64,000 bases of DNA from Klebsiella africana (GTDB lineage Bacteria; Pseudomonadota; Gammaproteobacteria; Enterobacterales; Enterobacteriaceae): the NCBI RefSeq assembly GCF_020526085.1, contig NZ_CP084874.1:5022001-5086000 (forward strand). The letters are read 5' to 3'. The notes below the pieces were generated by a model. That model was not told where the DNA came from, made no database searches, and saw nothing but the letters and a program-made list of their open reading frames with translations. Below, one piece after another: positions 40,206-51,165 of this stretch. Position 1 is the stretch's first letter. The number at the start of each line of letters is the position of its first letter. The translations under genes and the position numbers were made by a program.

Positions 40206-41681
40206 TCAACCGGCGACGGCAATACGCTTCATATCAGTCATATAACCGCGCAGTTTTTTGCCCACTTCTTCGATTGCGTGGCTGCGAATCGCTTCGTTCA
40301 CGTCACGCAGCTGAGCGTTATCTACCGCACCTTCGGCAATCGCCGTGCCCAGGTCGCCCGTCTGCAGGGTGGTCATGAACTCTTGCAGCAGCGGTACACA
40401 AGCGTAAGAGAACAGGTAGTTACCGTATTCAGCGGTATCGGAGATAACCACGTTCATCTCATACAGACGCTTACGGGCGATGGTGTTGGCGATAAGCGGC
40501 AGCTCATGCAGTGATTCATAGTAAGCAGACTCTTCGATGATGCCAGAGGCCACCATGGTTTCGAAGGCCAGCTCAACGCCCGCTTTCACCATCGCGATCA
40601 TCAGAACGCCTTTATCGAAGTACTCCTGCTCGCCGATTTTGCCTTCATACTGCGGCGCAGTTTCGAAAGCGGTTTTGCCGGTCTCTTCACGCCAGGTCAG
40701 CAGTTTCTTATCATCGTTTGCCCAGTCAGCCATCATGCCGGAGGAGAATTCGCCGGAGATGATATCGTCCATGTGTTTCTGGAACAGCGGCGCCATGATC
40801 TCTTTCAGCTGCTCGGACAGCGCATAAGCGCGCAGTTTCGCCGGGTTGGAGAGGCGATCCATCATCAGGGTGATGCCGCCCTGCTTCAGCGCTTCGGTGA
40901 TGGTTTCCCAGCCGAACTGAATCAGTTTTTCTGCATACGCCGGGTCGGTACCTTCCGCCACCAGCTTGTCGAAGCACAGCAGAGAACCCGCCTGCAGCAT
41001 GCCGCAGAGGATGGTCTGCTCGCCCATCAGGTCAGACTTCACTTCCGCCACGAAGGAAGACTCCAGGACGCCCGCACGGTGGCCGCCAGTCGCCGCCGCC
41101 CATGCTTTGGCAATGGCCATGCCTTCGCCTTTCGGGTCGTTTTCCGGGTGTACCGCGATAAGCGTCGGTACGCCGAAACCACGTTTGTATTCTTCACGCA
41201 CTTCGGTACCCGGGCACTTCGGCGCCACCATCACCACGGTGATGTCTTTACGGATCTGCTCGCCCACTTCCACGATGTTGAAGCCATGGGAGTAACCCAG
41301 CGCTGCGCCGTCTTTCATCAGCGGCTGTACGGAACGCACAACGTCTGAGTGCTGTTTGTCCGGCGTCAGGTTAACGACCAGGTCGGCCTGCGGGATCAGC
41401 TCTTCATAGGTTCCGACTTTGAAGCCGTTTTCAGTCGCTTTACGCCAGGAGGCGCGCTTCTCAGCGATCGCTTCTTTACGCAGCGCATAGGAAATATCCA
41501 GGCCGGAGTCACGCATATTCAGACCCTGGTTCAGGCCCTGCGCGCCGCAGCCGACGATGACCACTTTTTTACCCTGAAGGTAGCTTGCGCCATCGGCGAA
41601 TTCGTCGCGCGCCATAAAGCGGCATTTGCCCAACTGTGCCAGCTGCTGGCGCAGGTTCAGTGTATTAAAGTAGTTCGCCAT
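40206..41681 (-). CDS. ilvC: Ketol-acid reductoisomerase
   Basis: IlvC isomerises and reduces acetolactate and acetohydroxybutyrate with NADPH and Mg2+ in valine, leucine and isoleucine synthesis. From the ATG at 41681 ([14 protein letters not shown]) the protein is 491 aa, a class II (long-form) enzyme with a duplicated knotted domain. The Rossmann motif [12 protein letters not shown] and the metal-ligand glutamate/aspartate segments ([16 protein letters not shown]) are intact. It is divergent from its activator gene ilvY. Confidence 0.98.
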   Translation of the reverse strand: MANYFNTLNLRQQLAQLGKCRFMARDEFADGASYLQGKKVVIVGCGAQGLNQGLNMRDSGLDISYALRKEAIAEKRASWRKATENGFKVGTYEELIPQADLVVNLTPDKQHSDVVRSVQPLMKDGAALGYSHGFNIVEVGEQIRKDITVVMVAPKCPGTEVREEYKRGFGVPTLIAVHPENDPKGEGMAIAKAWAAATGGHRAGVLESSFVAEVKSDLMGEQTILCGMLQAGSLLCFDKLVAEGTDPAYAEKLIQFGWETITEALKQGGITLMMDRLSNPAKLRAYALSEQLKEIMAPLFQKHMDDIISGEFSSGMMADWANDDKKLLTWREETGKTAFETAPQYEGKIGEQEYFDKGVLMIAMVKAGVELAFETMVASGIIEESAYYESLHELPLIANTIARKRLYEMNVVISDTAEYGNYLFSYACVPLLQEFMTTLQTGDLGTAIAEGAVDNAQLRDVNEAIRSHAIEEVGKKLRGYMTDMKRIAVAG

Positions 41682-41742
41682 GTCTGTAACTCCGTGATGT
41701 TGTGTCGTGCTTATTGTTCGGTTCGCTTTTGCGAGAATGAAC

Positions 41743-41812
41743 TTACTATATGACAGGAATTTTATTGCGGAAATTGATATATTCACAACGTCACGTTGCA
41801 TTTTATGAAATA
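41743..41812. promoter_or_regulatory. ilvC-ilvY divergent control region
   Basis: For ilvC, TATAGT (41743-41748, minus strand) is a fair -10, but the position 17 nt upstream (TCCGCA) is not a -35. This is what an activator-dependent promoter looks like. The A+T-rich stretch to 41812 includes inverted-repeat fragments (TTGCGGAAAT, CACGTTGCATTTT) at the place of the tandem IlvY operators in E. coli. Confidence 0.5.
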
Positions 41813-41833
41813 CAAAACCGGGGAGTACGCGCC

Positions 41834-42724
41834 GTGGATTTACGCGATCTGAAAACCTTTCTGCATCTGGCGGAAAGCCGCCATTTTGGCCGCAGCGCGC
41901 GGGCCATGCACGTCAGTCCATCGACGCTTTCGCGCCAGATCCAGCGCCTGGAAGAGGACCTCGGCCAGCCGTTGTTCGTGCGTGATAATCGCACGGTAAC
42001 CCTCACCGAAGCCGGGGAAGAGTTACGCACCTTTGCCCAGCAAACTTTATTGCAGTACCAGCAGCTTCGCCACACGATCGATCAGCAGGGCCCTTCGCTC
42101 TCCGGCGAGCTGCATATCTTCTGCTCTGTCACCGCTGCCTATAGCCATCTGCCGCCAATCCTCGACCGCTTTCGCGCCGCGCATCCCTCGGTGGAGATCA
42201 AGCTCTCGACCGGGGACGCCGCCGACGCCATGGAGAAGGTGGTCACCGGCGAAGCCGACCTGGCGATTGCCGGTAAACCGGAGACCCTGCCGGGGTCGGT
42301 GGCGTTTTCGATGCTGGAGAATCTCGCCGTGGTGTTAATTGCCCCAGCCCTTCCCTGCCCGGTACGTAACCAGGTAACCGTCGATCGCCCCGACTGGTCG
42401 ACGGTGCCTTTTATCATGGCCGATCAGGGGCCTGTACGTCGGCGCATCGAGCTGTGGTTTCGGCGGCATAAAATCAGTAACCCGTCGATCTACGCTACCG
42501 TCGGCGGACACGAAGCGATGGTGTCGATGGTCGCGCTCGGCTGCGGCGTGGCGCTACTGCCGGAGGTAGTGCTGGAAAACAGTCCGGAACCGGTACGCAA
42601 CCGGGTGATGATCCTGGAACGCAGCGATGAGCAAACTCCGTTTGAGCTGGGCGTTTGCGCACAAAAAAAGCGGCTGCATGAGCCGCTTATTGATGCTTTC
42701 TGGAAAATTCTGCCTAACCACTAA
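41834..42724 (+). CDS. ilvY: IlvY, LysR-type activator of ilvC
   Basis: IlvY binds acetolactate or acetohydroxybutyrate and activates ilvC from the shared divergent region while repressing itself. I use the GTG at 41834 ([19 protein letters not shown]), giving 296 aa as in E. coli. The HTH is at about residues 1-60 ([22 protein letters not shown]), followed by the effector-binding domain. Its last four bases overlap the convergent ilvA stop region. Confidence 0.95.
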   Translation: MDLRDLKTFLHLAESRHFGRSARAMHVSPSTLSRQIQRLEEDLGQPLFVRDNRTVTLTEAGEELRTFAQQTLLQYQQLRHTIDQQGPSLSGELHIFCSVTAAYSHLPPILDRFRAAHPSVEIKLSTGDAADAMEKVVTGEADLAIAGKPETLPGSVAFSMLENLAVVLIAPALPCPVRNQVTVDRPDWSTVPFIMADQGPVRRRIELWFRRHKISNPSIYATVGGHEAMVSMVALGCGVALLPEVVLENSPEPVRNRVMILERSDEQTPFELGVCAQKKRLHEPLIDAFWKILPNH

Positions 42725-44265
42725 CCCGCGAGGAAAAAGCGGAATGCCGGGTTATGCGTTTCGTCGTGGCACTCATAGCCCAGTTCATTGAGACGGGTTT
42801 CAAAGTCCGGCTCGTGCTCGCCCAGCTCAAAGGCCGCTAACACCCGACCATAGTCGGTGCCGTGGCTGCGGTAGTGGAACAGCGAAATATTCCAGTGGGT
42901 GCCAAGGGTATGCAGGAACTTCAGCAGCGCCCCTGGCGATTCCGGAAACTCGAAGCTGAACAGACGCTCCTGCAGCGCTTTTGACGGCCGGCCGCCGACC
43001 ATATAGCGCACATGGAGCTTGGCCATTTCGTCATCGGAAAGGTCAACGACGCTGTAGCCGCCATCGTTCAGTAACTGGAGGATCTCTTTACGCTCTTCCA
43101 GGCCACGACTCAGGCGTACCCCGACAAAAATGCAGGCGTCTTTGGCATCGGCAAAGCGGTAGTTAAACTCCGTCACCGAACGCCCGCCCAGCAGCTGGCA
43201 AAATTTCAGAAAGCTGCCCTTCTCTTCCGGGATCGTCACCGCCAGCAGCGCTTCGCGCTGTTCACCGAGCTCGCAGCGTTCAGACACGTAGCGCAGACCG
43301 TGGAAGTTGACGTTGGCCCCGGACAGAATGTGAGCCAGTCGCTCGCCGCGAATATTGTGCTGGGCGACATATTTCTTCATCCCCGCCAGCGCCAGCGCCC
43401 CGGAAGGCTCCGCCACCGCCCGCACATCCTCGAAAAGATCCTTCATCGCCGCGCAGATAGCATCGCTATCAACGGTAATGATGTCGTCCAGATACTCCTG
43501 GCACAAACGGAAGGTTTCATCGCCGATGCGTTTGACCGCCACACCTTCGGCAAACAAGCCGACGCGCGGGAGATCCACCGGATGACCGGCATCAAGCGCC
43601 GCTTTCAGGCAGGCGGAATCTTCCGCCTCCACCGCGATCACTTTGATCTGCGGCATCAACTGCTTGATCAGCACTGCCACGCCCGCCGCCAGACCGCCGC
43701 CGCCCACCGGGACGAATACGCGGTCAAGATGGGCATCCTGCTGCAGCAGCTCCAGCGCCAGCGTTCCCTGACCGGCGATGACCATCGGATGATCGAACGG
43801 CGGCACCCAGGTAAAACCTTGCTGTTGCGCCAGCTCAATCGCTCTCGCCTTCGCTTCGTCAAAGTTGGCGCCGTGCAACAGCACTTCGCCGCCAAAGCCG
43901 CGAACGGCATCGACTTTGATATCGGCGGTCGCTACCGGCATCACAATCAGCGCCTTAACGCCCAGCCGCGATGCGGAAAACGCTACGCCCTGGGCATGGT
44001 TGCCTGCCGAAGCGGTGATCACCCCGTGGGATTTCTGTTCCGCCGTCAGGCTGGACATCATCGCGTAAGCGCCGCGCAGCTTAAAGCTGTGTACCGGCTG
44101 GCGATCTTCACGCTTCACCAGAATAACGTTATCCAGCCGCGACGAGAGCTTATCCATTTTTTGCAGCGGCGTTTTCTGCACCGCTTCATAAACCGGTGCG
44201 CGCAGCACTGCTCGCAGGTACTCGGCGCCCTCAGGGGCGCCGGACAAGGGTTGTGAATCCGCCAT
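42721..44265 (-). CDS. ilvA: Threonine deaminase, biosynthetic
   Basis: IlvA converts threonine to 2-oxobutanoate, the first and isoleucine-inhibited step of isoleucine synthesis. The 514-aa protein has the PLP lysine K62 in HSFKLRGAYAM, the GGGGLAAGVA phosphate loop, and two C-terminal ACT-like regulatory domains (about 330-410 and 425-510). It begins 2 nt before the end of the ilvD region as the last gene of ilvLXGMEDA. The C-terminal tail ends [10 protein letters not shown]. Confidence 0.97.
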   Translation of the reverse strand: MADSQPLSGAPEGAEYLRAVLRAPVYEAVQKTPLQKMDKLSSRLDNVILVKREDRQPVHSFKLRGAYAMMSSLTAEQKSHGVITASAGNHAQGVAFSASRLGVKALIVMPVATADIKVDAVRGFGGEVLLHGANFDEAKARAIELAQQQGFTWVPPFDHPMVIAGQGTLALELLQQDAHLDRVFVPVGGGGLAAGVAVLIKQLMPQIKVIAVEAEDSACLKAALDAGHPVDLPRVGLFAEGVAVKRIGDETFRLCQEYLDDIITVDSDAICAAMKDLFEDVRAVAEPSGALALAGMKKYVAQHNIRGERLAHILSGANVNFHGLRYVSERCELGEQREALLAVTIPEEKGSFLKFCQLLGGRSVTEFNYRFADAKDACIFVGVRLSRGLEERKEILQLLNDGGYSVVDLSDDEMAKLHVRYMVGGRPSKALQERLFSFEFPESPGALLKFLHTLGTHWNISLFHYRSHGTDYGRVLAAFELGEHEPDFETRLNELGYECHDETHNPAFRFFLAG

Positions 44266-44267
44266 GA

Positions 44268-46118
44268 TTAGCCACCCAGCTTGGATTTATCGCGTACCGC
44301 GCCTTTGTCGGCGCTGGTCGCCAGGCTGGCGTAGGCGCGAAGGGCAAAGGAGACCTGACGCTGGCGATTCTTCGGCGTCCACGCCTGGTCGCCACGCGCT
44401 TCCTGGGCTTCACGACGCGCCGCAATTTCCGCATCGCTCAGCTGCAGCTGGATGCTACGGTTCGGAATATCGATAGCAATCATGTCGCCATCTTCAATGA
44501 GCGCAATGTTGCCGCCGCTCGCCGCTTCCGGAGAGACGTGACCGATAGAGAGCCCTGAGGTGCCGCCGGAGAAACGGCCATCGGTGATCAGCGCGCACGC
44601 TTTACCCAGCCCCATCGACTTCAGGAAGCTGGTAGGGTAAAGCATCTCCTGCATCCCCGGCCCGCCTTTCGGCCCTTCGTAGCGGATCACCACGACATCG
44701 CCTTCAACGACTTTGCCGCCGAGGATAGCCTCTACCGCATCGTCCTGGCTCTCATACACTTTCGCCGGACCGGTAAATTTCAGGATGCTGTCGTCAACGC
44801 CGGCGGTTTTCACGATACAGCCGTTTTCCGCGAAATTGCCGTACAGCACTGCCAGGCCGCCATCTTTGCTGTAAGCGTGTTCCAGAGAGCGGATACAGCC
44901 TTCGGCGCGATCGTCATCCAGGGTATCCCAGCGGCAGTCTTGCGAGAACGCCTGGGTGGTGCGGATGCCCGCCGGGCCGGCGCGGAACATTTTTTTCACC
45001 GCGTCGTCCTGGGTCACCATCACATCGTACTGTTCCAGGGTCTGCGGCAGCGTCAGACCGAGGACGTTTTTAACCTCGCGGTTCAACAGCCCGGCACGGT
45101 CCAGCTCGCCCAGAATGCCCAGCACGCCGCCGGCGCGATGCACATCTTCCATATGGTATTTCTGCGTGCTCGGCGCCACCTTACACAACTGCGGCACTTT
45201 ACGGGAAAGCTTATCGATATCGCTCATGGTGAAGTCGATTTCAGCTTCTTGCGCCGCCGCCAGCAGATGCAGGACGGTATTGGTGGAACCGCCCATGGCG
45301 ATATCCAGCGTCATGGCGTTCTCAAAAGCCGCCTTGCTGGCGATATTGCGCGGCAGCGCGGAAGCGTCATCCTGCTCGTAATAGCGTTTGGTCAGCTCCA
45401 CGATACGTTTCCCGGCGTTCAGGAACAGCTCCTTACGATCGGCGTGGGTCGCCAGCAGCGAGCCGTTGCCCGGCTGCGACAGGCCCAGCGCTTCGGTCAG
45501 GCAGTTCATGGAGTTCGCGGTGAACATCCCGGAACAGGAGCCGCAGGTCGGGCAGGCGGAACGCTCTACCTGATTGCTCTGCTCGTCGGACACTTTCGGA
45601 TCCGCCCCCTGAATCATCGCATCCACCAGGTCAAGCTTGATGATTTTATCTGACAGCTTGGTCTTCCCGGCTTCCATCGGGCCGCCGGAAACAAAGATCA
45701 CCGGAATGTTCAGGCGCAGGGAGGCCATCAGCATCCCCGGGGTGATTTTGTCGCAGTTGGAGATACAGACCATGGCATCAGCGCAGTGGGCGTTAACCAT
45801 ATACTCCACCGAGTCGGCGATCAGCTCGCGGGATGGCAGTGAATAGAGCATACCCCCGTGGCCCATAGCGATCCCATCATCCACTGCGATGGTGTTGAAT
45901 TCTTTGGCCACACCTCCGGCGGCTTCAATCTGCTCGGCAACCAGTTTGCCGAGGTCGCGCAGGTGCACGTGCCCGGGAACAAACTGGGTAAAGGAGTTAA
46001 CGACGGCGATAATCGGTTTGCCGAAATCGGCATCGGTCATCCCGGTTGCGCGCCACAACGCGCGGGCGCCCGCCATATTGCGGCCATGTGTGGTGGTGGC
46101 GGAACGGTACTTAGGCAT
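44268..46118 (-). CDS. ilvD: Dihydroxyacid dehydratase
   Basis: IlvD dehydrates the dihydroxy acids to the 2-oxo acids of valine and isoleucine using an Fe-S cluster. From the ATG at 46118 ([17 protein letters not shown]) it is 616 aa. The cluster cysteines are visible in [12 protein letters not shown] and [16 protein letters not shown], with a further conserved [15 protein letters not shown] segment ([17 protein letters not shown]). It lies between ilvE and ilvA and is separated from ilvA by 2 nt. Confidence 0.98.
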   Translation of the reverse strand: MPKYRSATTTHGRNMAGARALWRATGMTDADFGKPIIAVVNSFTQFVPGHVHLRDLGKLVAEQIEAAGGVAKEFNTIAVDDGIAMGHGGMLYSLPSRELIADSVEYMVNAHCADAMVCISNCDKITPGMLMASLRLNIPVIFVSGGPMEAGKTKLSDKIIKLDLVDAMIQGADPKVSDEQSNQVERSACPTCGSCSGMFTANSMNCLTEALGLSQPGNGSLLATHADRKELFLNAGKRIVELTKRYYEQDDASALPRNIASKAAFENAMTLDIAMGGSTNTVLHLLAAAQEAEIDFTMSDIDKLSRKVPQLCKVAPSTQKYHMEDVHRAGGVLGILGELDRAGLLNREVKNVLGLTLPQTLEQYDVMVTQDDAVKKMFRAGPAGIRTTQAFSQDCRWDTLDDDRAEGCIRSLEHAYSKDGGLAVLYGNFAENGCIVKTAGVDDSILKFTGPAKVYESQDDAVEAILGGKVVEGDVVVIRYEGPKGGPGMQEMLYPTSFLKSMGLGKACALITDGRFSGGTSGLSIGHVSPEAASGGNIALIEDGDMIAIDIPNRSIQLQLSDAEIAARREAQEARGDQAWTPKNRQRQVSFALRAYASLATSADKGAVRDKSKLGG

Positions 46119-46178
46119 GCTCTTTTTACTCCCATCTGTGTTTATTAAATGGGACGGTGCGTGCCGTCCCATTTTTAA

Positions 46179-47108
46179 TTACTTACTTACCGGATCCAAC
46201 CAGCCCCATTTATCTTCTGTTTCACCGGTGAAGAGGCCAAAGAAGGCTTCCTGAATGCGTTTGGTTACCGGACCGCGACGGCCTGCGCCGACCTGGATAC
46301 CATCCACGCTGCGTACCGGGGTGATTTCCGCCGCGGTGCCGGACATGAAGACTTCATCCGCCAGATACAGGGATTCACGGGACAACACCTGCTCGCGGAC
46401 TTCGATACCAAGATCTTTCGCCAGCTTGATAATGGCGTCGCGGGTAATGCCCGGCAGCGCGGAAGAGGTAAACGGCGGGGTGAACAGTACGCCGTCCTTC
46501 ACTTCAAACAGGTTTTCCCCTGCGCCTTCGGAGATATAGCCGTTAACATCGAGAGCGATACCTTCCTGATAACCATGGCGACGCGCTTCACTGCCGACCA
46601 GCAGCGAGGAAAGATAGTTACCGCCGGCTTTCGCTGCCGTCGGGATAGTGTTCGGCGCCGCGCGGTTCCAGGAAGAAACCATTGCATCGATCCCCTGCTC
46701 AAGCGCTTCTGCGCCGAGGTAGGCTCCCCACGGGAACGCCGCGATGATCACGTCAGTGTTATAACCCGGAGGCGGGTTAACCCCCATACCGACATCGCCA
46801 ACAAACACCAGCGGACGGATATAAGCGCTGGTCAGATTATTGGTACGAATGACTTCGCGGCAGGCTTCCATCAGTTCCTCGACGCTCTGGGAGACCGGGA
46901 AACGATAAATTTTGGCTGAATCATGCAGACGCTGCATATGTTCGCGATGACGGAACACCACCGGGCCTTTGTGCGAGTCGTAGCAACGGATCCCTTCGAA
47001 TACCGAGGTACCGTAGTGCAGCGCATGGGACATGACATGAACTTTCGCTTCGCCCCACGGAACCATCTCGCCATTGAACCAAATGTAATCAGCTTTTTTC
47101 GTCGTCAT
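46179..47108 (-). CDS. ilvE: Branched-chain amino acid aminotransferase
   Basis: IlvE transaminates the 2-oxo acids to valine, leucine and isoleucine with glutamate. From the ATG at 47108 (MTTKKADYIWFNGEMV) it is 309 aa, the family length. It is a fold-type IV PLP enzyme; the lysine is K160 in PTAAKAGGNYLSS, and the SALPGITRDAII and FMSGTAAEITPV motifs are present. It lies 16 nt downstream of ilvM. Confidence 0.97.
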   Translation of the reverse strand: MTTKKADYIWFNGEMVPWGEAKVHVMSHALHYGTSVFEGIRCYDSHKGPVVFRHREHMQRLHDSAKIYRFPVSQSVEELMEACREVIRTNNLTSAYIRPLVFVGDVGMGVNPPPGYNTDVIIAAFPWGAYLGAEALEQGIDAMVSSWNRAAPNTIPTAAKAGGNYLSSLLVGSEARRHGYQEGIALDVNGYISEGAGENLFEVKDGVLFTPPFTSSALPGITRDAIIKLAKDLGIEVREQVLSRESLYLADEVFMSGTAAEITPVRSVDGIQVGAGRRGPVTKRIQEAFFGLFTGETEDKWGWLDPVSK

Positions 47109-47124
47109 TTTTCTTCCTTTGCGC

Positions 47125-47382
47125 TCAGGCGCGGATTTGTTGTGATGTGGGTTGCTGGATCTCGACGCAGGCAACGTCGACCAGTTTGCTTAATTGACTA
47201 AACAGTAATTCGACGGGCCGCGGGCTGGCAACGGTCAATTCGATATTTATATTTTGCGCATCTGCCGCGGTTTCCATGTTCATTGCGCAGATTTGAAAAC
47301 CCCGGTGGCGGACAACGCGCAGCACGCGCTCTAAGGTTTCCGGGTTGAAACGTGCCTGTAAAGCGACCTGATGTTGCATCAT
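47125..47382 (-). CDS. ilvM: Acetolactate synthase II, small subunit
   Basis: IlvM is the small regulatory subunit of acetolactate synthase isozyme II. The 85-aa protein has a single ACT domain ([25 protein letters not shown]). It is two residues shorter than E. coli IlvM because of a gap near the C-terminus. Its start overlaps the ilvG stop by 4 nt, which fits the stoichiometric coupling of the two subunits. Confidence 0.95.
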   Translation of the reverse strand: MMQHQVALQARFNPETLERVLRVVRHRGFQICAMNMETAADAQNINIELTVASPRPVELLFSQLSKLVDVACVEIQQPTSQQIRA

Positions 47383-49025
47383 GATAATTTCTCCAGCATT
47401 TCAGAGTTACTGGCGCCGGGCGGCACCAACGGCCAGACATTCTCAAGTTCGTCGATTGAGACATGAAGCAGGTATGGCCCCTGGCTCGAAAGCATGGTGT
47501 CGAGTGCCGCTTCAACCTGGTCTTTACGGGTGATGTGTTGGCCAGGAATACCGAAGGCGCTGGCCAGCGTGAGGAAATCAGGGTTATCAGTCAGAGTGGT
47601 TTCGCTATAACGTTCCTGGAAAAACAACTGCTGCCATTGTCGAACCATCCCTAACCGCTGGTTGTCGAGTAATACGATCTTCAGCGGTAACTGCTTGCGT
47701 TTAACGGTGCCCAGCTCCTGCACATTCATCATGAAGGAGCCGTCACCGGAGATACAGATCACCGTATCGTCCGGACGCGCCACCTGGGCGCCAACGGCGG
47801 CCGGCAGGCCAAAGCCCATGGTGCCTAAGCCGCTGGAGGTGATGAAGTTTTCCGGGCGGGTATAGGTCATATGCTGAGCCGACCACATCTGGTGCTGGCC
47901 AACGTCGGTTGTCACTACGCTGTCCGCCGGCTTGCGGTCGGAAAGCTGCTTCAGCAGCAGCGGCGCGTAGATTGCCTCACCGGGATGATCGTAACGCCAG
48001 GCATGCTCGGCACGCAGTGCGGCACTCCGCTCGCGCCAGCCATCGATCGCTAACGGCTGCTGCAGCGCTGGCAGCAAGCGGTTCAGATCGCCTGTCAAAC
48101 CGATGTGCGCCTGGCGCAGCTTGTTCAGTTCTGCCGGATCGATGTCCATGTGGATCACTTTGGCATGCGGCGCGAAGGTATTGAGCTTACCGGTCACGCG
48201 ATCGTCAAAGCGCGCGCCGACGGCGATCAGCAGATCGCACTCCTGTACCGCCAGGTTGGCCGCCTTAGTGCCGTGCATTCCCAGCATGCCGAGATAATAG
48301 GGATAATCGGCATCCACCACCCCCAGCCCTTTCAGGGTACAGGTTGCCGGCATTCGGGTCGCCGCCAGGAATTCGCGCAGCGCCGGTACCGCCTGCGCCA
48401 TGCCGACCCCACCACCAACATACAGCATCGGTTGCTGCGATTGAGCCAGCATCTGCAGAGCCTGCGCCACTTCCGCTTGCGGAAATGCCATCTCATCGGC
48501 AACGGTAGAGAAATGGGGATCGAGGTCGCCCTGCGCCATCTGAATATCCTTAGGGATATCAACCAGCACCGGACCTGGACGGCCTGAGTTTGCCACCTGG
48601 AAAGCTTCAGCAATAACCCGCGGCAGCTCGTCCAGAGACTGCACAAGGAAACTGTGCTTAGTACAGGCCAGTGACAAACCGAGAACGTCTACTTCCTGGA
48701 ACGCATCCGTGCCGATGAAGGGTGCGGCCACCTGGCCGGTGATAGCTACGATGGGTATAGAGTCAAGCAGGGCGTCCGCCAGGCCGGTGATCAGATTGGT
48801 CGCGCCCGGGCCGGACGTCGCGATACACACCCCGGTTTTACCAGTTGCTCGCGCATAACCAATGGCCGCCATGGCTGCCCCTTGCTCATGCCGGCACAGC
48901 AGATGCTCCACGCCGCCGTCATACAGTGCATCGTAAACCGGCATAATTGCGCCACCCGGATAGCCAAAAACTGTGTCGACTCCCTGTGTCCGCAAAGCAT
49001 GTACCACCCACTGCGCGCCATTCAT
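47379..49025 (-). CDS. ilvG: Acetolactate synthase II, large subunit (intact)
   Basis: IlvG condenses pyruvate with pyruvate or 2-oxobutanoate using ThDP, FAD and Mg2+. The frame is open for all 548 aa, unlike E. coli K-12, where ilvG is frameshifted. E47 of the ThDP site ([19 protein letters not shown]), the FAD region, and the [14 protein letters not shown]hDP/Mg motif followed by [12 protein letters not shown] are present. Isozyme II is the valine-resistant one, so valine sensitivity of the K-12 type is not expected. Confidence 0.98.
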   Translation of the reverse strand: MNGAQWVVHALRTQGVDTVFGYPGGAIMPVYDALYDGGVEHLLCRHEQGAAMAAIGYARATGKTGVCIATSGPGATNLITGLADALLDSIPIVAITGQVAAPFIGTDAFQEVDVLGLSLACTKHSFLVQSLDELPRVIAEAFQVANSGRPGPVLVDIPKDIQMAQGDLDPHFSTVADEMAFPQAEVAQALQMLAQSQQPMLYVGGGVGMAQAVPALREFLAATRMPATCTLKGLGVVDADYPYYLGMLGMHGTKAANLAVQECDLLIAVGARFDDRVTGKLNTFAPHAKVIHMDIDPAELNKLRQAHIGLTGDLNRLLPALQQPLAIDGWRERSAALRAEHAWRYDHPGEAIYAPLLLKQLSDRKPADSVVTTDVGQHQMWSAQHMTYTRPENFITSSGLGTMGFGLPAAVGAQVARPDDTVICISGDGSFMMNVQELGTVKRKQLPLKIVLLDNQRLGMVRQWQQLFFQERYSETTLTDNPDFLTLASAFGIPGQHITRKDQVEAALDTMLSSQGPYLLHVSIDELENVWPLVPPGASNSEMLEKLS

Positions 49026-49027
49026 AG

Positions 49028-49078
49028 TTAGTTCCCCGTCATAAATCGGGAGAAACAGAATTTTATGCTAAAAGTCAT
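49028..49078 (-). CDS. ilvX: IlvX small peptide
   Basis: A 16-codon frame between the attenuator and ilvG starts at ATG 49078 behind an AGGAG ribosome binding site and stops 2 nt before ilvG. Its end ([11 protein letters not shown]) matches the E. coli IlvX peptide as I remember it, while residues 2-5 differ. It probably helps couple translation into ilvG. Confidence 0.75.
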   Translation of the reverse strand: MTFSIKFCFSRFMTGN

Positions 49079-49110
49079 CATCTGCTCCTCGCTTAGGTTA
49101 TTTCAGTTAT

Positions 49111-49142
49111 AAAAAAACCCCCGGACCTTTCGGTGCGGGGGT
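49111..49142 (-). terminator. ilv attenuator terminator
   Basis: On the minus strand ACCCCCG-CACCGAAAGGTC-CGGGGGT is followed by TTTTTTATAACTG. It lies between ilvL and ilvX and is the rho-independent attenuator of the operon. Confidence 0.92.
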
Positions 49143-49165
49143 CTTAGTTCGTTAAGGCTTGATTT

Positions 49166-49264
49166 CTAAGCCTTTCCTCGTCCAAGTGCAGCCCCGCACG
49201 GTGGGATAATAATCACCACCACGCTAATCACGACCAGGCTAATCACTCGTAGAAGGGCTGTCAT
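49166..49264 (-). CDS. ilvL: IlvL leader peptide
   Basis: The 32-codon leader peptide starts at ATG 49264. It is packed with regulatory codons: leucine, isoleucine and valine make up about half of it, in the run RVISLVVISVVVIII. Ribosome stalling at these codons when any of the three charged tRNAs is scarce prevents formation of the terminator downstream (multivalent attenuation). The sequence is identical in design to the E. coli leader. Confidence 0.97.
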   Translation of the reverse strand: MTALLRVISLVVISVVVIIIPPCGAALGRGKA

Positions 49265-49618
49265 TTTCTGTACTTTCTGGCTTCTTGTTCGAAGGAATAC
49301 CTAAAGAGGTACCACAGACATCACATAAAACACAAGATTTTTTTATATCTTCGTTGCTGAGCAGACTAACGGTTTCAATAAAAATAATTGTTTTATATGA
49401 AAAAAATTAAAAATGAAAAAAATTCAGTTTTCTCACGCCGGCCGGGCTCTTCTGCGCCCTTTTTGCCAACATAGCTCTGCTTTGCGAGCGAACTTCCATT
49501 TTCGGCTAAATGTAACGATATGCCGCGAAAAGTATGGATACGTCGTTCTAACTTCGCACTTTTTCCGTTCTCGCTTTACGTCACGCCCACCATAATTCTT
49601 CTCTGTCCAGGAGGATTT
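49265..49618. promoter_or_regulatory. ilvL/yifB divergent promoter region
   Basis: No gene is supported in this 354-nt gap. On the minus strand TTGTGT (49330-49335) and GTACCT (49307-49312), 17 nt apart, lie where the E. coli ilvG P2 promoter is; the -10 is poor in both species. An extreme A+T tract (about 49335-49430) upstream resembles an UP element or IHF region. A strong CAGGAGG ribosome binding site precedes yifB. Confidence 0.4.
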
Positions 49619-51139
49619 ATGTCGCTCGCTATCGTCTATACTCGCGCGGCGCTCGGTATCGAAGCGCCATTGATTACTGTTGAGGTTCATATCAGCAACG
49701 GTCTCCCAGGTCTGACTATGGTCGGGCTGCCGGAAACCACCGTGAAAGAGGCCCGCGACCGGGTCCGCAGCGCCCTGATCAACAGCGGCTACGCTTTCCC
49801 TGCGAAGAAGATAACCATTAACCTGGCGCCAGCAGATCTGCCCAAAGAAGGCGGACGATACGATCTGCCCATCGCTCTCGCGCTTCTCGTTGCCTCAGAG
49901 CAGCTCAACACGACGCGACTGACTCAATATGAGTTTGTAGGCGAACTCGCCCTTACAGGTGGGTTACGCGGCGTTCCAGGGGCGATCCCCAGCGCAATGG
50001 AAGCCATCAAAGCCGGCCGGCGCATTGTCGTCTCCTCTGACAATGCGGCTGAGGTGGGTCTAATCGGCGGCAGCGATTGTCTGGTCGCCGACCATCTGCA
50101 GGAGGTGTGCGCCTTTCTTGCGGGTCAGACATCGCTTTCGCCGCCTCTCGCCGAGGCGCCTGCTCTGGATAAACACTACGACGATCTGCGCGATGTTATC
50201 GGCCAGCAGCAGGGCAAACGGTCGCTGGAGATTGTAGCAGCCGGTGGCCACAATCTGCTCCTGATAGGCCCCCCCGGCACCGGGAAAACCATGCTTGCCA
50301 GCCGACTCCCCGGTCTCCTGCCGCCATTAAGCAATCAGGAAGCACTGGAGAGCACAGCCATACAGAGTCTGGTTAATCTCCACACCGCGAAGTCGCGGTG
50401 GCGGCAAAGACCGTTTCGCGCTCCTCACCATAGCGCCTCGCTGGCAGCCATGGTAGGCGGAGGCTCAATACCTGTTCCCGGGGAGATTTCACTGGCCCAC
50501 AATGGCGTGCTGTTTCTTGATGAACTGCCAGAGTTTGAACGGCGGGTACTGGACGCGCTGCGTGAGCCCATTGAGTCAGGCAAGATCCACATATCACGAT
50601 CGCGCGCCAAGATTGACTATCCGGCACGCTTTCAGCTTATCGCGGCGATGAACCCAAGCCCGACAGGGCATTATCAGGGTAAACATAATCGTGCCTCGCC
50701 TGAGCAGACCTTGCGTTACCTTGGACGTCTGTCAGGCCCCTTCCTTGACCGCTTCGATCTCTCCTTAGAGATCCCGCTGCCGCCGCCAGGGATACTGAGC
50801 CAGGGCACGCAGGGTGAAGAGTCTAGCGCAACGGTTCGACGACGGGTGCTGGCAGCGCGTGAACGGCAAATACGCAGGCAAAATAAGCTCAATGCCCATC
50901 TTGAGAATCGTGAAATGAAGAGCTGCTGCCACTTACGCCGGGAAGACGCTGTCTGGCTGGAACAGACGCTAACGCAGCTGGGGCTCTCTATTCGAGCCTG
51001 GCAGCGTCTGTTAAAGGTGGCGAGAACCATTGCCGACCTGGCAGAAGCTGAAGAGATTGAACGCCATCATTTGCAGGAAGCGCTCAGTTATCGGGCAATA
51101 GACCGAATGCTCAGCCATCTGCAGAAGATGATGGCGTAA
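49619..51139 (+). CDS. yifB: YifB, ComM-family AAA+ ATPase
   Basis: This 506-aa protein belongs to the ComM/Mg-chelatase-related AAA+ family. ComM in naturally competent bacteria is a hexameric helicase that extends branch migration during transformation. The N-terminal ChlI-like domain (HISNGLPGLTMVGLPETTVKEARDRV), Walker A GPPGTGKTM, Walker B in NGVLFLDELPEFERR, the AAMNPSPTGHYQG sensor region and the C-terminal Mg-chelatase domain are all intact. I start it at ATG 49619 behind CAGGAGG; the frame is open further upstream. Whether it acts in DNA uptake here is unknown. Confidence 0.93.
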   Translation: MSLAIVYTRAALGIEAPLITVEVHISNGLPGLTMVGLPETTVKEARDRVRSALINSGYAFPAKKITINLAPADLPKEGGRYDLPIALALLVASEQLNTTRLTQYEFVGELALTGGLRGVPGAIPSAMEAIKAGRRIVVSSDNAAEVGLIGGSDCLVADHLQEVCAFLAGQTSLSPPLAEAPALDKHYDDLRDVIGQQQGKRSLEIVAAGGHNLLLIGPPGTGKTMLASRLPGLLPPLSNQEALESTAIQSLVNLHTAKSRWRQRPFRAPHHSASLAAMVGGGSIPVPGEISLAHNGVLFLDELPEFERRVLDALREPIESGKIHISRSRAKIDYPARFQLIAAMNPSPTGHYQGKHNRASPEQTLRYLGRLSGPFLDRFDLSLEIPLPPPGILSQGTQGEESSATVRRRVLAARERQIRRQNKLNAHLENREMKSCCHLRREDAVWLEQTLTQLGLSIRAWQRLLKVARTIADLAEAEEIERHHLQEALSYRAIDRMLSHLQKMMA

Positions 51140-51165
51140 AAAAAGGGCTTACGCCCTTTTTTCTT
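51138..51165. terminator. bidirectional terminator yifB/maoP
   Basis: AAAAAAGGGC-TTAC-GCCCTTTTTT has A and T tracts on both sides, so it can serve the convergent yifB and maoP. It overlaps the last bases of both genes' ends. Confidence 0.85.
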
